Assembly (NCBI GenBank): GCA_945878355.1
Contig: CAMCTC010000099.1
Coordinates: 1-16,763 of the forward strand
DNA: 16,763 nucleotides
Source of the DNA: Bordetella parapertussis
Lineage (GTDB): Bacteria; Pseudomonadota; Gammaproteobacteria; Burkholderiales; Burkholderiaceae_C
Reading direction: 5' to 3'
The position numbers and the translations under genes were made by a program. A model generated the notes under the pieces. That model was given only the letters and a program-made list of their open reading frames with translations. It was not told where the DNA came from and made no database searches. This document shows positions 1 to 6,992 of this stretch, piece after piece; the first letter of the stretch is position 1, and every line of letters begins with the position of its first letter.

Positions 1-1569
1 GTTGAGCTCCAGGCCGACGATCAGCTTCAGGATGGCGATGGCATCCCGCAGGTCCACCGCAGCGGCTGTGTTGGCCGAGTCTGCGGGTGCGACCGCACGG
101 GTCGCTGTCACCGGCAGCGAGACAGCGCTCAGGCCCGCGATCTGGGTCGTGCCCAGGCTGTCGGTCGCGCCGGCCTGGGATCCGACACCGACGCTGACCG
201 CGTCCAGCAAGCGGTGCGATTTCCACGCATAGGCCAGCATGTCGGCAGACCTGGCCATTGAGCCGACCTCGAGCGTGAAGCTCAAGGGCGCGCTGGCCGC
301 CGACACGTTGCCGGCCAGGTCGACCTGGCGCACATAGACCACATTGGCGCCGTCCGACAGCGCCGGCTTGCTCAGCCAGTCGAAGCCGTCGCCGCTGCCG
401 TTGTACTGCAGGCTCGCACCCGGCTCGACCCCGCCCATGACCAGCGTGCCGTCGTTGGTGAGGCGGTCGGTCTGGCTGGCGCCGCTGTCGACCTTGAGCG
501 CCAGCGTCGGCGCTTTGGCGTGGCTGTCGAGCACGAAGGGCAAGAACGGGCCGGCGCCCGAGACATTGCCAGCCAGGTCGATTTGCCGCGCCCATACCAG
601 GTTATCACCTTCTTTCGGCATGAAACTCGCATGCCAGGTGTCGCCTGCGTCGAGGCTGAACTCGGCCTTGGCGCCAGGCTCCAGGCCCTGGAGTCGCAGG
701 CTGCCGTCGCTGCTGAGGTCGTCACCCGCCACCCCGGTGTCGTGCAGCAGGCGAGGGGTGGGTCCGACCACGGTGTTGTCGACGCTAAGCGCGGCTGTAA
801 ACCTTGCCATCTCGGTGTTGCCCGCACCATCCGTCTGCCGCACTTGCACGACCCCGGCGGCGTAACTGCCTTCGGCCAGGTCGAAACTGCTGCCGGCACC
901 GGCCTGCCAGGCCGGCAAGCCGTTGGCGCCCGCGCTGCTGCTGAATTGCCAGGTCGATGTAGGCTCGATGCCGCCGACATTGATCGTTCCGACGGCCGTG
1001 ACCTTGTCGCTCTCGCTCGCACCGGTGTCCTGTACCAGGCTCAGCATTGGTGCGGCGGCGCTCAGCGCCAAAGAGAAGCGCAGTTCGGCGCTCCAGGCTG
1101 ACACGTTGTCAGCCAGGTCGGTCTGGCGCACTGACACGGCGTTGGATCCTGGCAAAGCCTGGAAGCTGCCAGACCAGCTCTTGCCGAGATCGAGGCTGTA
1201 CTCGGTTGTCGCACCGGCCTCCAGGCCGCCGATCGCAAGATCGCCCCGGTTGCTGATGCGGTCGCCCGGCGTGCCGCTGTCCGATCGCAGCGCCAGGGTC
1301 GGTGTGGCGACTTGCTTGTCGAGCGTGAATTCAAAAGGGGCGATAGCGCCAGTGACGATGCCAGTGGCATCTGTCTGCCGCACCCAAACAGTGTTATCGC
1401 CTTCTTGGGCCGTGAAGACACTGGACCAGACATCGCCGGCGTCGATGCGGTACTCGACCTTGGCGCCTGGCGCCACAGTCCCGACCAAGCGCAACGCGCC
1501 CGAGCTGCTGATCTTGTCGCCGTCAATGCCGGTGTCTTGCTGCAGTACCAGTGTCAGAGGGGCCGTCAT
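1..1569 (-). CDS. Ig-like repeat surface protein/adhesin (N-terminal 523 residues, C-terminus off window)
   Basis: The minus strand is open from a TGA at 1693-1695 to the left edge, so the gene is partial. The first ATG, at 1569, gives 523 visible residues. They form five tandem bacterial Ig-like repeats of about 85-95 residues, each starting near a D(T/S)G motif and four of them ending near VRQTDLAGNVS-type signatures (VRQTDLADNVS, VRQTDGAGNTE, ARQIDLAGNVS, VRQVDLAGNVS). After the repeats comes a segment MLAYAWKSHRLLD, then near residue 505 VDLRDAIAILKLIVGLELN, which resembles one half of a type I dockerin. Such proteins are usually secreted adhesins or biofilm proteins. No signal peptide is seen, and the ATG lies at the edge of the first repeat without a convincing Shine-Dalgarno. 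The gene may therefore be a T1SS-type substrate, or a 5'-truncated relic of a longer adhesin. It faces away from the secretion operon. The frame is certain; the start is uncertain. Confidence 0.8.
   Translation of the reverse strand, partial: MTAPLTLVLQQDTGIDGDKISSSGALRLVGTVAPGAKVEYRIDAGDVWSSVFTAQEGDNTVWVRQTDATGIVTGAIAPFEFTLDKQVATPTLALRSDSGTPGDRISNRGDLAIGGLEAGATTEYSLDLGKSWSGSFQALPGSNAVSVRQTDLADNVSAWSAELRFSLALSAAAPMLSLVQDTGASESDKVTAVGTINVGGIEPTSTWQFSSSAGANGLPAWQAGAGSSFDLAEGSYAAGVVQVRQTDGAGNTEMARFTAALSVDNTVVGPTPRLLHDTGVAGDDLSSDGSLRLQGLEPGAKAEFSLDAGDTWHASFMPKEGDNLVWARQIDLAGNVSGAGPFLPFVLDSHAKAPTLALKVDSGASQTDRLTNDGTLVMGGVEPGASLQYNGSGDGFDWLSKPALSDGANVVYVRQVDLAGNVSAASAPLSFTLEVGSMARSADMLAYAWKSHRLLDAVSVGVGSQAGATDSLGTTQIAGLSAVSLPVTATRAVAPADSANTAAAVDLRDAIAILKLIVGLELN
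262..1566 (-). repeat. Five tandem Ig-like domain repeats within the adhesin gene
   Basis: Reading the minus strand, repeats begin at about 1566, 1300, 1048, 757 and 508. Each opens with a strand such as TLALRSDSG, PRLLHDTG or TLALKVDSG and carries a conserved (V/A)RQ.D.(A/G)(G/D)N.. strand near its end. The third is longer and most diverged. This is a protein-level repeat; the DNA copies are clearly diverged, so this is not recent amplification. Confidence 0.8.
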
Positions 1570-1924
1570 TGCCGAATCACTTTGAACCAATCGATGACCA
1601 GAGAGAGGACAGGCCGGCGACCTGCGATCGTCATGAAAATACCGCCATTCACTGTCAATTTCGCGTCTTTGTCCGAGCCGGCGCTGCCGGTTTCAAGCGG
1701 CATGGGGTCTGGAATATTCGTCAGCGGCGGCGGATCAAAATGCAATCATCGACGGGGTCGTCAAGACCATCGAGAAGGTTGCGTTTGTATCACGCCACTG
1801 GGTTCTTGTGTTGGCCCGGGCAAGCCTGTTGCATAGCTGGTCAATGGCGAGACCGGCGAAGATCACCCACAGAATGCCTGATGAGGCTGCGTCCTTCAAC
1901 ATGGGCCGTCAGGGGCATTTCAGT
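1570..1924. other. Intergenic region between Ig-repeat gene and LysR regulator
   Basis: This stretch of 355 bases lies between the LysR stop and the ATG of the Ig-repeat gene; both are on the minus strand. It should hold the promoter of the adhesin if the ATG at 1569 is real, but I see no clear -35/-10 pair or Shine-Dalgarno. A 55-codon minus-strand ORF (1735-1902) begins 22 bases after the LysR stop and contains a hydrophobic stretch, GILWVIFAGLAI. It has no ribosome-binding site and no recognisable family, so I do not call it a gene. No strong terminator is seen. Confidence 0.5.
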
Positions 1925-2854
1925 TCAAGCAGCTTGAGTGGCGGCTCGAGTCGCTGCGGACGACAGATGCTGGACCAACAGGCGCGCGGCGGGCGTCAAA
2001 TCAGTCTCATGGCGAAACACGATGACGTATCGACGCGATGCCCAAGCGTCGGCCAGCGGTATGACCGCGAGATTGAAGAGATCGGCCAATTTGGCCGCCG
2101 CGACCGATGGTGCGACGCAAATCCCGCGTTCGGCGCTGACCAGTCGAAATGCGGAATAGAAATTGTCGACTTCAATCCGAACCGATATCTTGCTGTTGTC
2201 AATGACCTTGGCTCGGTTCAACAGGGTGGCGGCTGCATTGGCCGAACCGATGAAGATATGTTGAAATTTCAGAGTGTCCGCCAGCGTGGCTTGCCGATAT
2301 TGCGCCAAAGGATGATTTCTTTGGCAAACGACGGCCAGTTGATCGCCGCGATAAGGCAGGGTTTGAAAATCAGCCATCTCTATCGCATCCCACAGCACGC
2401 CAAATTGCACGATGCCGTCCTTGACGGCCTGGAGCACCGCCACCTGATCCTTCCCGGCGATCATTTTGAGGCGGATTGCGCAGTGGGCTGGCTGACCCAG
2501 GAAATCGCTGATGTCGTCGATCAGCAGTCCGGCGGCCGGCGAATCGGTGGACATGAACTGCACCAATTCAGCGGCGTCGGCGCGGTGGAGCTGCATGTCC
2601 TCGGCGATTCGATGGGCATCGCGCAACAGCACGCGGGCCCGCTCAGCCAAGGCCAGACCGGCGGCGGTGGGCCCGACCCCGCGGCTGAACTTCGTCAACA
2701 ACGGCACACCGATGTCGGACTCAAGCTTGGACATTCGCTTGCTGATGGCAGACGGCACCAGGTTTTCGCGCTCAGCGACGCGCGCAATGTTTCCCGCTTC
2801 GCAGACGGCGACGAAGATCCGTAGAGACGTCAGGTCGAGGTCGTTCATCATCAT
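1925..2854 (-). CDS. LysR-family transcriptional regulator
   Basis: The product is a 309-residue LysR-type transcription factor of normal length. The N-terminus has the family winged helix-turn-helix (residues about 8-65): LTSLRIFVAVCEAGNIARVA, then PSAISKRMSKLE as the recognition helix and GVPLLTKFSRGVGPTAAG as the wing. Residues about 90-300 form the periplasmic-binding-protein-like effector domain. The open frame extends 54 codons upstream to 3016, but that extension is R/Q-rich and unlike the family. The start is therefore put at the ATG triplet ATGATGATG (2854, 2851 or 2848), just before the first conserved helix. LysR proteins often control a divergent neighbour. Here that is the sapC-like gene and secretion operon, but 930 bases away with a decayed gene in between. 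The effector is unknown. The codon mix is less G/C-biased than in the operon. Confidence 0.92.
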   Translation of the reverse strand: MMMNDLDLTSLRIFVAVCEAGNIARVAERENLVPSAISKRMSKLESDIGVPLLTKFSRGVGPTAAGLALAERARVLLRDAHRIAEDMQLHRADAAELVQFMSTDSPAAGLLIDDISDFLGQPAHCAIRLKMIAGKDQVAVLQAVKDGIVQFGVLWDAIEMADFQTLPYRGDQLAVVCQRNHPLAQYRQATLADTLKFQHIFIGSANAAATLLNRAKVIDNSKISVRIEVDNFYSAFRLVSAERGICVAPSVAAAKLADLFNLAVIPLADAWASRRYVIVFRHETDLTPAARLLVQHLSSAATRAATQAA

Positions 2855-3186
2855 TCGCTTGTGTTGTGGTTCAGCCTGTGCGCGTCGGCGCCGACCACAG
2901 GCGAGAGATCTGTGAAACCCGATCTCAGGTGATCGTATTTGGCGCTTTTGGCGCTTTTGGCGCAATTGCGCCGGCACGAATTGTAGCGATGCGTTCCCTG
3001 AGCGGAACTTCGGCATGACTAACTTTCATGCTTGAGAGTCTCGGTTCGCTGTAGCATCACTTCTAAGAATTTCATCAGTTTAAGGATTCCTATCTGAGAC
3101 TGCAGAATCTTGCATCGCGATGAGTGAATGGTTTGAAAAAATCACGCGCAAGATCGATTCATTCACACCATCGGCAGCCATGCTTC
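2855..3186. other. Upstream region of the LysR gene, no gene seen
   Basis: This stretch of 332 bases lies between the LysR start and the degenerate sapC copy. It contains the 9-base repeats and palindrome listed separately (2938-2972) and a loose inverted repeat GTGAATG (3124-3130) / CATTCAC (3160-3166) just upstream of the pseudogene. Beyond 3010 it is visibly richer in A/T than the flanking genes. I see no credible coding frame on either strand. Confidence 0.5.
2938..2972. promoter_or_regulatory. Three 9-base tandem repeats ending in a 14-base perfect palindrome
   Basis: The unit TTTGGCGC(T/A) is repeated three times at 2938-2964. It runs into GGCGCAATTGCGCC (2959-2972), which is its own reverse complement. 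The site lies about 85-120 bases upstream of the LysR start, a usual place for a LysR autoregulatory operator. The symmetric element is directly visible; the operator role is inferred. Confidence 0.45.
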
Positions 3187-3426
3187 ATGTTCCAGCAAGT
3201 CGTACGCGTCAACCCATATTTGCATGCGAAGGCGCAAGTCAAATTCCGCCGTAATTCTTGTTTCACCACCGGTCTCCGCCCGGGCTTTGTCACCAGATAT
3301 AGATTTCTCCGCACTGCTGCGACTCATTCGTTGATGTTTCTGGAGGGCAAGCGTCACCTGTCGTGACGTCGCGCGACACGCAGTCGATGAACGATTGGTG
3401 AGCGCGAAGAAGTCCTCGACCCAGGC
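3187..3426 (+). pseudogene. Degenerate, internally deleted SapC-family gene fragment
   Basis: An ATG at 3187 opens 59 codons ending in TGA at 3364-3366. The product aligns without gaps to the first 59 residues of the intact SapC-like protein at 3785, with 25 identities by hand count. Examples are M(F/Y)QQVV.VN at the start, HAK at residues 13-15 and AAT..L.FLE.K at 44-55. The intact protein has 260 residues, so this copy stops after its first quarter. In another frame at 3389-3412 the sequence encodes ERLVSAKK, and the intact protein has ERLVSLKK near its C-terminus (about residue 220). This suggests the middle was deleted and a tail remnant survives, out of frame. It is most simply a decayed tandem duplicate, though a short protein from 3187-3366 cannot be excluded. 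Confidence 0.7.
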
Positions 3427-3615
3427 CGCTGCGCCTGCATCCCTGGCCATTGCCGTCGGCCCACAGGCCCAGCGCGAGACCGCGATGCCTTCGTGCAAAT
3501 CCCGGTGCGGCGCTCGAGCCAACGCGCTTGCCGTGGGGTCAAGGTGATGAAGCCCTCGCCCCTCAATCGCGCCAGTCGACTCGCTGCTGCAGATGCCAGC
3601 GTCGCCGACACCGCC

Positions 3616-3632
3616 GTGAAATATTATTTCAC
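3616..3632. promoter_or_regulatory. 17-base perfect palindrome, candidate operator
   Basis: GTGAAATATTATTTCAC is perfectly symmetric (8-base arms around a central T at 3624) and sits 152 bases upstream of the sapC-like start, where the sequence changes from GC-rich to A/T-rich. The symmetry is visible directly. Binding by a dimeric regulator, perhaps the neighbouring LysR protein, is inferred only. Confidence 0.45.
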
Positions 3633-3666
3633 ACATTTGCACCAACCTTGTCGATACAATCATTTT

Positions 3667-3710
3667 TCACGCATTAGTGATCTAGCGCATTAACTGCTCA
3701 GTTAGTGCGA
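3667..3710. promoter_or_regulatory. Inverted/direct repeat cluster (CGCATTA-type)
   Basis: CGCATTAACTG (3686-3696) and CAGTTAGTGCG (3699-3709) form an 11-base inverted repeat with one mismatch (a G-U pair in RNA) and a 2-base spacer. A further direct copy of the core, CGCATTAGTG, lies at 3670-3679, flanked by TCAC/GTGA. The cluster lies 75-118 bases before the sapC-like ATG. It may be an operator or an mRNA-leader hairpin; there is no T-run, so it is not a typical terminator. Confidence 0.4.
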
Positions 3711-3784
3711 TTGAAGTTTTGAAGCGTTATAAATGATTTTAGTGGCAAATTTATTAATCCTCATATCGCATTGGTAATATAGCC

Positions 3785-4567
3785 ATGTATCAACAAGTCG
3801 TTCCCGTCAATCAAGACCGTCATGCGAAGACCAAGATCAAGGTCAACAATGACTTTCATTTCGCAGCCGGTTTTCACATCGCCTATGTCACTGCGCATGA
3901 ATTTGTCCGGGCTGCTGCGACCTATCCTTTGGTGTTTCTGGAAGACAAGGGCCAGGACATGTTCCGGCCGGTCGCTTTGCTCGGGCTCGATGCCGGAGAG
4001 AACTTGTTTGTCAACGAACAAGGGGCTTGGGATGCCAGCTATATTCCAGCGATCATCAGGCGTTATCCTTTTGCGCTGACCAAGTCGGCAGACGCCGACC
4101 GCTACCTGGTCTGCATAGACGAGGCGAGTGACCTGATCAGCGAGACCGAAGGCTCGGCGATGTTCGACGAGCAGGGCCAGCCGACGCAAGTGATCGAGAA
4201 CGTCAAGCGCTACCTCAGCGAATTGCAGCAGATGGACCTGATGACCCAGGCGTTTAGCGAATTCCTGGTGCACAACAACCTGTTGACACCCTTGAGCATG
4301 CGCGTCAATGCGGCAGACCAGGTTCGCAACATCACAGGCTGCTATGTCATCAACGAGGAGCGGCTGAACAATTTCTCGGACACCAAGTTCCTGGAGATTC
4401 GCGCCAAGCAGTACTTGCCGGCGATCTATGCGCACCTGATTTCGTTGCCGCAGATCGAGCGTCTGGTGAGCCTGAAGAAGGCCGTCTCACCCACCGTCCA
4501 GGTGACCGCCGCGGCTGCCCAGCCTGGTGTGGCGCCGTCCTTGCCGCACGCTGAAACCCTGCAATAG
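3785..4567 (+). CDS. SapC-family protein (first, intact copy)
   Basis: A 260-residue soluble protein with SapC family features: PVNQDRHAKTKIK near the N-terminus, YPLVFLEDK and MFRPVALLGL at residues about 47-70, then IPAIIRRYPFAL and a central CIDEASDLI segment. The C-terminus (about 190-225) contains the SapC region with YAHLISLPQIERL, followed by an A/P-rich tail. There is no signal peptide or membrane segment, so it is probably cytoplasmic. SapC is named from the Campylobacter fetus S-layer secretion locus sapCDEF; its molecular function is not established. The gene lies 47 bases before the TolC-like gene and probably belongs to the same transcription unit. A decayed copy sits just upstream, and a second, more divergent intact copy lies inside the operon (13002). 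The start is the first ATG and aligns with the start of the decayed copy. Confidence 0.88.
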   Translation: MYQQVVPVNQDRHAKTKIKVNNDFHFAAGFHIAYVTAHEFVRAAATYPLVFLEDKGQDMFRPVALLGLDAGENLFVNEQGAWDASYIPAIIRRYPFALTKSADADRYLVCIDEASDLISETEGSAMFDEQGQPTQVIENVKRYLSELQQMDLMTQAFSEFLVHNNLLTPLSMRVNAADQVRNITGCYVINEERLNNFSDTKFLEIRAKQYLPAIYAHLISLPQIERLVSLKKAVSPTVQVTAAAAQPGVAPSLPHAETLQ

Positions 4568-4572
4568 GCTTT

Positions 4573-4591
4573 GCTGACATTTCGGGTCAGC
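4573..4591 (+). terminator. Weak hairpin between SapC gene and TolC-like gene
   Basis: GCTGAC (4573-4578) and GTCAGC (4586-4591) make a 6-base-pair stem with a 7-base loop in the 47-base gap. It has no following T-run, only a mixed pyrimidine stretch. It may attenuate or protect mRNA, or be chance; a full terminator is unlikely because the operon seems to need read-through. Confidence 0.2.
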
Positions 4592-4614
4592 GTGTTCACC
4601 TCAGGTTCTTCTTT

Positions 4615-6165
4615 GTGAAGCCTCACCCGCGAATTCGCGAACAGGCATGGCGCGCTGGATGGGTCAGCTCGCTGGCGCTGCTGTGCTTGGGTGCGGCCTT
4701 TGCTCAACGAGACGGCACGGCGCCGGCGTCCCAGCCAGTGACTTCGGTGCCGATCGAACTGAGCTTGAAACAGATGGTCGCTCGCTTGCTCAGCGCCAAC
4801 CGCACCGTGTTGTCCAAGCAGCACGAAGGCGAGATCAGCGCCACCGGGATAGACCGCGCCAAGGGCGCTTTCCAGCCTGCGGTCAGCGTGTCGGCGCAAA
4901 ACGGGCGTTCGCTGACCCAGAACACAGCGGAAGAAAAGCTGGTTCGCAGCTACGCCGATAGCTATGACAAGCATGGCCAGGACTTCGCGCTGGGCTTGAG
5001 TCAGTTGCTGGCCAGTGGCGCCAAGGTCGAGGGCAAGGTCAGCTTGTCGAGGTTCACCACCAACCTGATGCAAGAGCAGTTGCCGCCCGACGGACGCTAC
5101 AACCGCACTTACTACGGCGTCGGCTTGACCCAACCTTTGGCGCGCGACGCGGGCACCCAGGTCACGCTGGCGCGGCTGCGCCAGGCCGAGCTCGACAGCG
5201 CCGCTGCGCAAAGCGCCAACCGCGACACCGAGAGCTCGGTCGCGGCCGAAGCCGTCCTGAGCTACCACGACCTGTCGCTGGCCCAGCACAAGGTGGTGGC
5301 GGCGCAGGACAAGATCGCGATGGGCGAGCGCTTGTTGGCGCAAGCACGCGACCTGAACCGTCAGGGTCGGTTGCCGCAATCCGAGGTCTGGGAGGTCGAG
5401 AGCTCGCTGCTTCGCTACAAGAGCTTGCTGAGCGAGGCGCGCCAGTCCGAGCTTGAGCGGGTCAACAAGATGCGAACGCTGTTGATGGTCGACCCCCAAG
5501 AAGCGCTGTACAGCTTCAAGGCCAGCGAACCCCTGCCCAGCGTCAACGCCCAAGCCCTGCGCTTGCAGGACAGCCTGGAGACCGCACTGCAGCGCCGCGA
5601 AGACCTGCGCATGCGCAAGATCTTGCTGCAGCGTGAAGGCATACAGGTCGCCTACGCAGCCAACCAGATGCTGCCGCGAATCGATCTGCTGGCCAGCTAC
5701 GGTCTGAACGGCCTGTCGCTGAGGATGGAAACCGCCTTCACCCGCACCGCGACCGCGCCTTACCCCGTCTGGAGCGTCGGCGTGCAGCTGGCCATGCCCT
5801 TGGGTGAGAACAAGCTGTCGAAGGCTGACTGGGTGGCGGCGCAGGTGCGACACAAGGATGCGCTGCTGGCGATCCAGGCGCTCGAAGTGGCGATCGCCAA
5901 CGATGTCGAGACCAGCGTGGGCCTGCTGCAAAGCTCGATCGAGCGTTGGAAGCTGGGCGGCGAGATGGTGCAGCGCGAGCAACAGCAGCTCGCGCTCGAG
6001 CGCCAGCGCCTGGCGGCTGGGCGCAGCGATTTCCGAGAAGTTCTGATGCGTGAAGAGCGCGTCCTCAATGCACGCTTCGCGCTGACCGAACAGCAAGCGG
6101 CCTGCGCCAAGGCGGAGGTGTTGCTGCAGGCCGCGCAAGGCATATTGCTGGAGCGTCTGCGATGA
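4615..6165 (+). CDS. TolC-like outer-membrane channel protein
   Basis: A 516-residue protein of the outer membrane efflux (TolC/OEP) family, normal in length. It starts at GTG 4615 with a typical signal peptide (basic start, core SSLALLCLGA, cleavage near AFA-Q, residue about 30). Two homologous halves follow, each mixing beta strands and long alpha-helical coiled coils: about 50-275 (LLSANRTVLSKQ, then YYGVGLTQPLARDAG for the first barrel section) and about 300-510 (ALQRREDLRMRKI, VWSVGVQLAMPLGENKLSKA, then a long helix ending VLLQAAQGILLERL). TolC-family trimers form the outer-membrane duct for type I secretion and tripartite pumps, docking to HlyD-type adaptors. The next three genes each encode such an adaptor domain, which fits directly. 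Its TGA overlaps the next ATG (ATGA). No upstream ATG in frame is plausible, so GTG is chosen. Confidence 0.92.
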   Translation: MKPHPRIREQAWRAGWVSSLALLCLGAAFAQRDGTAPASQPVTSVPIELSLKQMVARLLSANRTVLSKQHEGEISATGIDRAKGAFQPAVSVSAQNGRSLTQNTAEEKLVRSYADSYDKHGQDFALGLSQLLASGAKVEGKVSLSRFTTNLMQEQLPPDGRYNRTYYGVGLTQPLARDAGTQVTLARLRQAELDSAAAQSANRDTESSVAAEAVLSYHDLSLAQHKVVAAQDKIAMGERLLAQARDLNRQGRLPQSEVWEVESSLLRYKSLLSEARQSELERVNKMRTLLMVDPQEALYSFKASEPLPSVNAQALRLQDSLETALQRREDLRMRKILLQREGIQVAYAANQMLPRIDLLASYGLNGLSLRMETAFTRTATAPYPVWSVGVQLAMPLGENKLSKADWVAAQVRHKDALLAIQALEVAIANDVETSVGLLQSSIERWKLGGEMVQREQQQLALERQRLAAGRSDFREVLMREERVLNARFALTEQQAACAKAEVLLQAAQGILLERLR

Positions 6166-6992
6166 GACGCTGGCTGCTCATCGGGCTGCTGGCGTTGACC
6201 CACGAGGCCTGGGCGCAGTCTATGGTCGGTGTGACACAGGCTTTGCACGAAGCCAAGCTCGGTCTGGCCGCTGCAGGTCGGGTCGAGGCGGTGCTGGTCA
6301 AAGAGGGCGACCGGGTCTCGCGCGGCAACTTGCTGCTGCACCTGGACCGCGCGCTCGAAGGCCTAGAGATCAAGCGCCGTCAGGTCATGCTCGACGACAA
6401 CTCGCGACTGGACGAGTTGCGCCGGCGTGAAGTCATCCTCGGCGGCCAAGCGGCCGAAGCGCGCAAGCTGTTCGAGTCGGGTGGGGTCTCACGCAAGCAG
6501 GCCGAGGACGAAGAGCTGGCCTGGCAGTCCAACGTTGCCGAGAGAAAAGCGCTGGAATTCGCCAAGCTGCGCGAGAAGCTGGAGCTTGATCTGGCGCGCG
6601 AGGGCTACGAGCGGCGCCACCTGCGCTCGCCCATCAACGGCGTGGTGACCAAGGTCGCGCTGCGGGTCGGCGAGAGCGCGGTGCCCAACGAGCCGGTGCT
6701 CACCGTCGTCGACGTCAGCCGGGTTCGCTTCATCGGCACCTTTCCGGTGTCGTCGCTGTCGCCGCTCAAGCCCGGCCACAACGTGAGCATTCGCCTGGCC
6801 ATGGAGGGCCGGTCTGTGCTGCGCCAAGCCAAGCTGATCTTCGTCTCGCCGGTGACCGACTCGGCCAGCGGCCTGGTCGAGTTGATCGCTGAATTCGACA
6901 ACCACGACGGCTCGGTACGGCCCGGCATCTCGGGTCAGATCGTCGCGCCGCAACCGGTCGTTGAGCGCCGCCCGATCACGGGTGCCAAGTGA
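6162..6992 (+). CDS. Periplasmic HlyD/MFP-type adaptor
   Basis: A 276-residue membrane-fusion-protein family member. A short signal peptide (RRWLLIGLLALTHEAWA, cleavage near A18-Q19) suggests a periplasmic protein without the usual N-terminal membrane anchor. The barrel-sandwich (biotinyl-lipoyl-like) halves are at residues about 36-62 (GRVEAVLVKEGDRVSRGNLL) and about 153-190 (LRSPINGVVTKVALRVGES, NEPVLTVVD). Between them lies a coiled-coil hairpin rich in E, R, L and A, suited to docking on TolC. A beta-barrel domain follows (about 190-265). It starts with ATG overlapping the TolC-like stop by 4 bases, preceded by GGAG at 6150-6153, and ends in a GTGA overlap with the next gene. It presumably links the TolC-like channel to the membrane components encoded downstream. 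Confidence 0.9.
   Translation: MRRWLLIGLLALTHEAWAQSMVGVTQALHEAKLGLAAAGRVEAVLVKEGDRVSRGNLLLHLDRALEGLEIKRRQVMLDDNSRLDELRRREVILGGQAAEARKLFESGGVSRKQAEDEELAWQSNVAERKALEFAKLREKLELDLAREGYERRHLRSPINGVVTKVALRVGESAVPNEPVLTVVDVSRVRFIGTFPVSSLSPLKPGHNVSIRLAMEGRSVLRQAKLIFVSPVTDSASGLVELIAEFDNHDGSVRPGISGQIVAPQPVVERRPITGAK

Larger units (their letters stand above)
3427..3784. other. A/T-rich leader and presumed promoter region of the SapC gene and secretion operon
   Basis: These 358 bases lie between the pseudogene remnant and the sapC-like ATG. The first part (to about 3610) is GC-rich without a gene. From about 3616 it becomes A/T-rich and carries the palindromes listed separately. A TTATAAAT stretch at 3727-3734 could be a -10 region, but no -35 hexamer sits at normal spacing, so no promoter is called. 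CGCATT occurs three times (3670, 3686, 3767). No strong Shine-Dalgarno precedes the ATG at 3785. Confidence 0.5.

Noticed and set aside
344..1585. Plus-strand and second minus-strand frames in the Ig-repeat region
   Set aside because: They are S/P/R-rich shadows. The frame open from 1692 to the left edge encodes regular Ig-like repeats and is the real one.
1735..1902. 55-codon minus-strand ORF with a hydrophobic stretch just after the LysR gene
   Set aside because: No ribosome-binding site, no family, and too short to judge; could be a small membrane protein but there is no positive evidence.
1808..2824. Plus-strand open frame of about 338 codons opposite the LysR gene
   Set aside because: Antisense to a clear LysR regulator and without family features.
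3163..3663. Minus-strand 166-codon frame in the intergenic region
   Set aside because: Its end resembles the antisense translation of the SapC gene start only because it is opposite the decayed SapC copy; the plus-strand homology explains it.
3627..3737. Possible sigma-70 promoters (TTTCAC, TTGCAC, TACAAT, TTATAA) before the sapC-like gene
   Set aside because: No pair of hexamers lies at 16-18 base spacing; best pairs have spacers of 11-13 or 19-22, so none is called.
4426..6138. Long minus-strand open frame opposite the TolC-like gene
   Set aside because: Its product is Q/H/R/L-rich without any family feature and lies fully antisense to a clear TolC-family gene; it is a GC-bias shadow.
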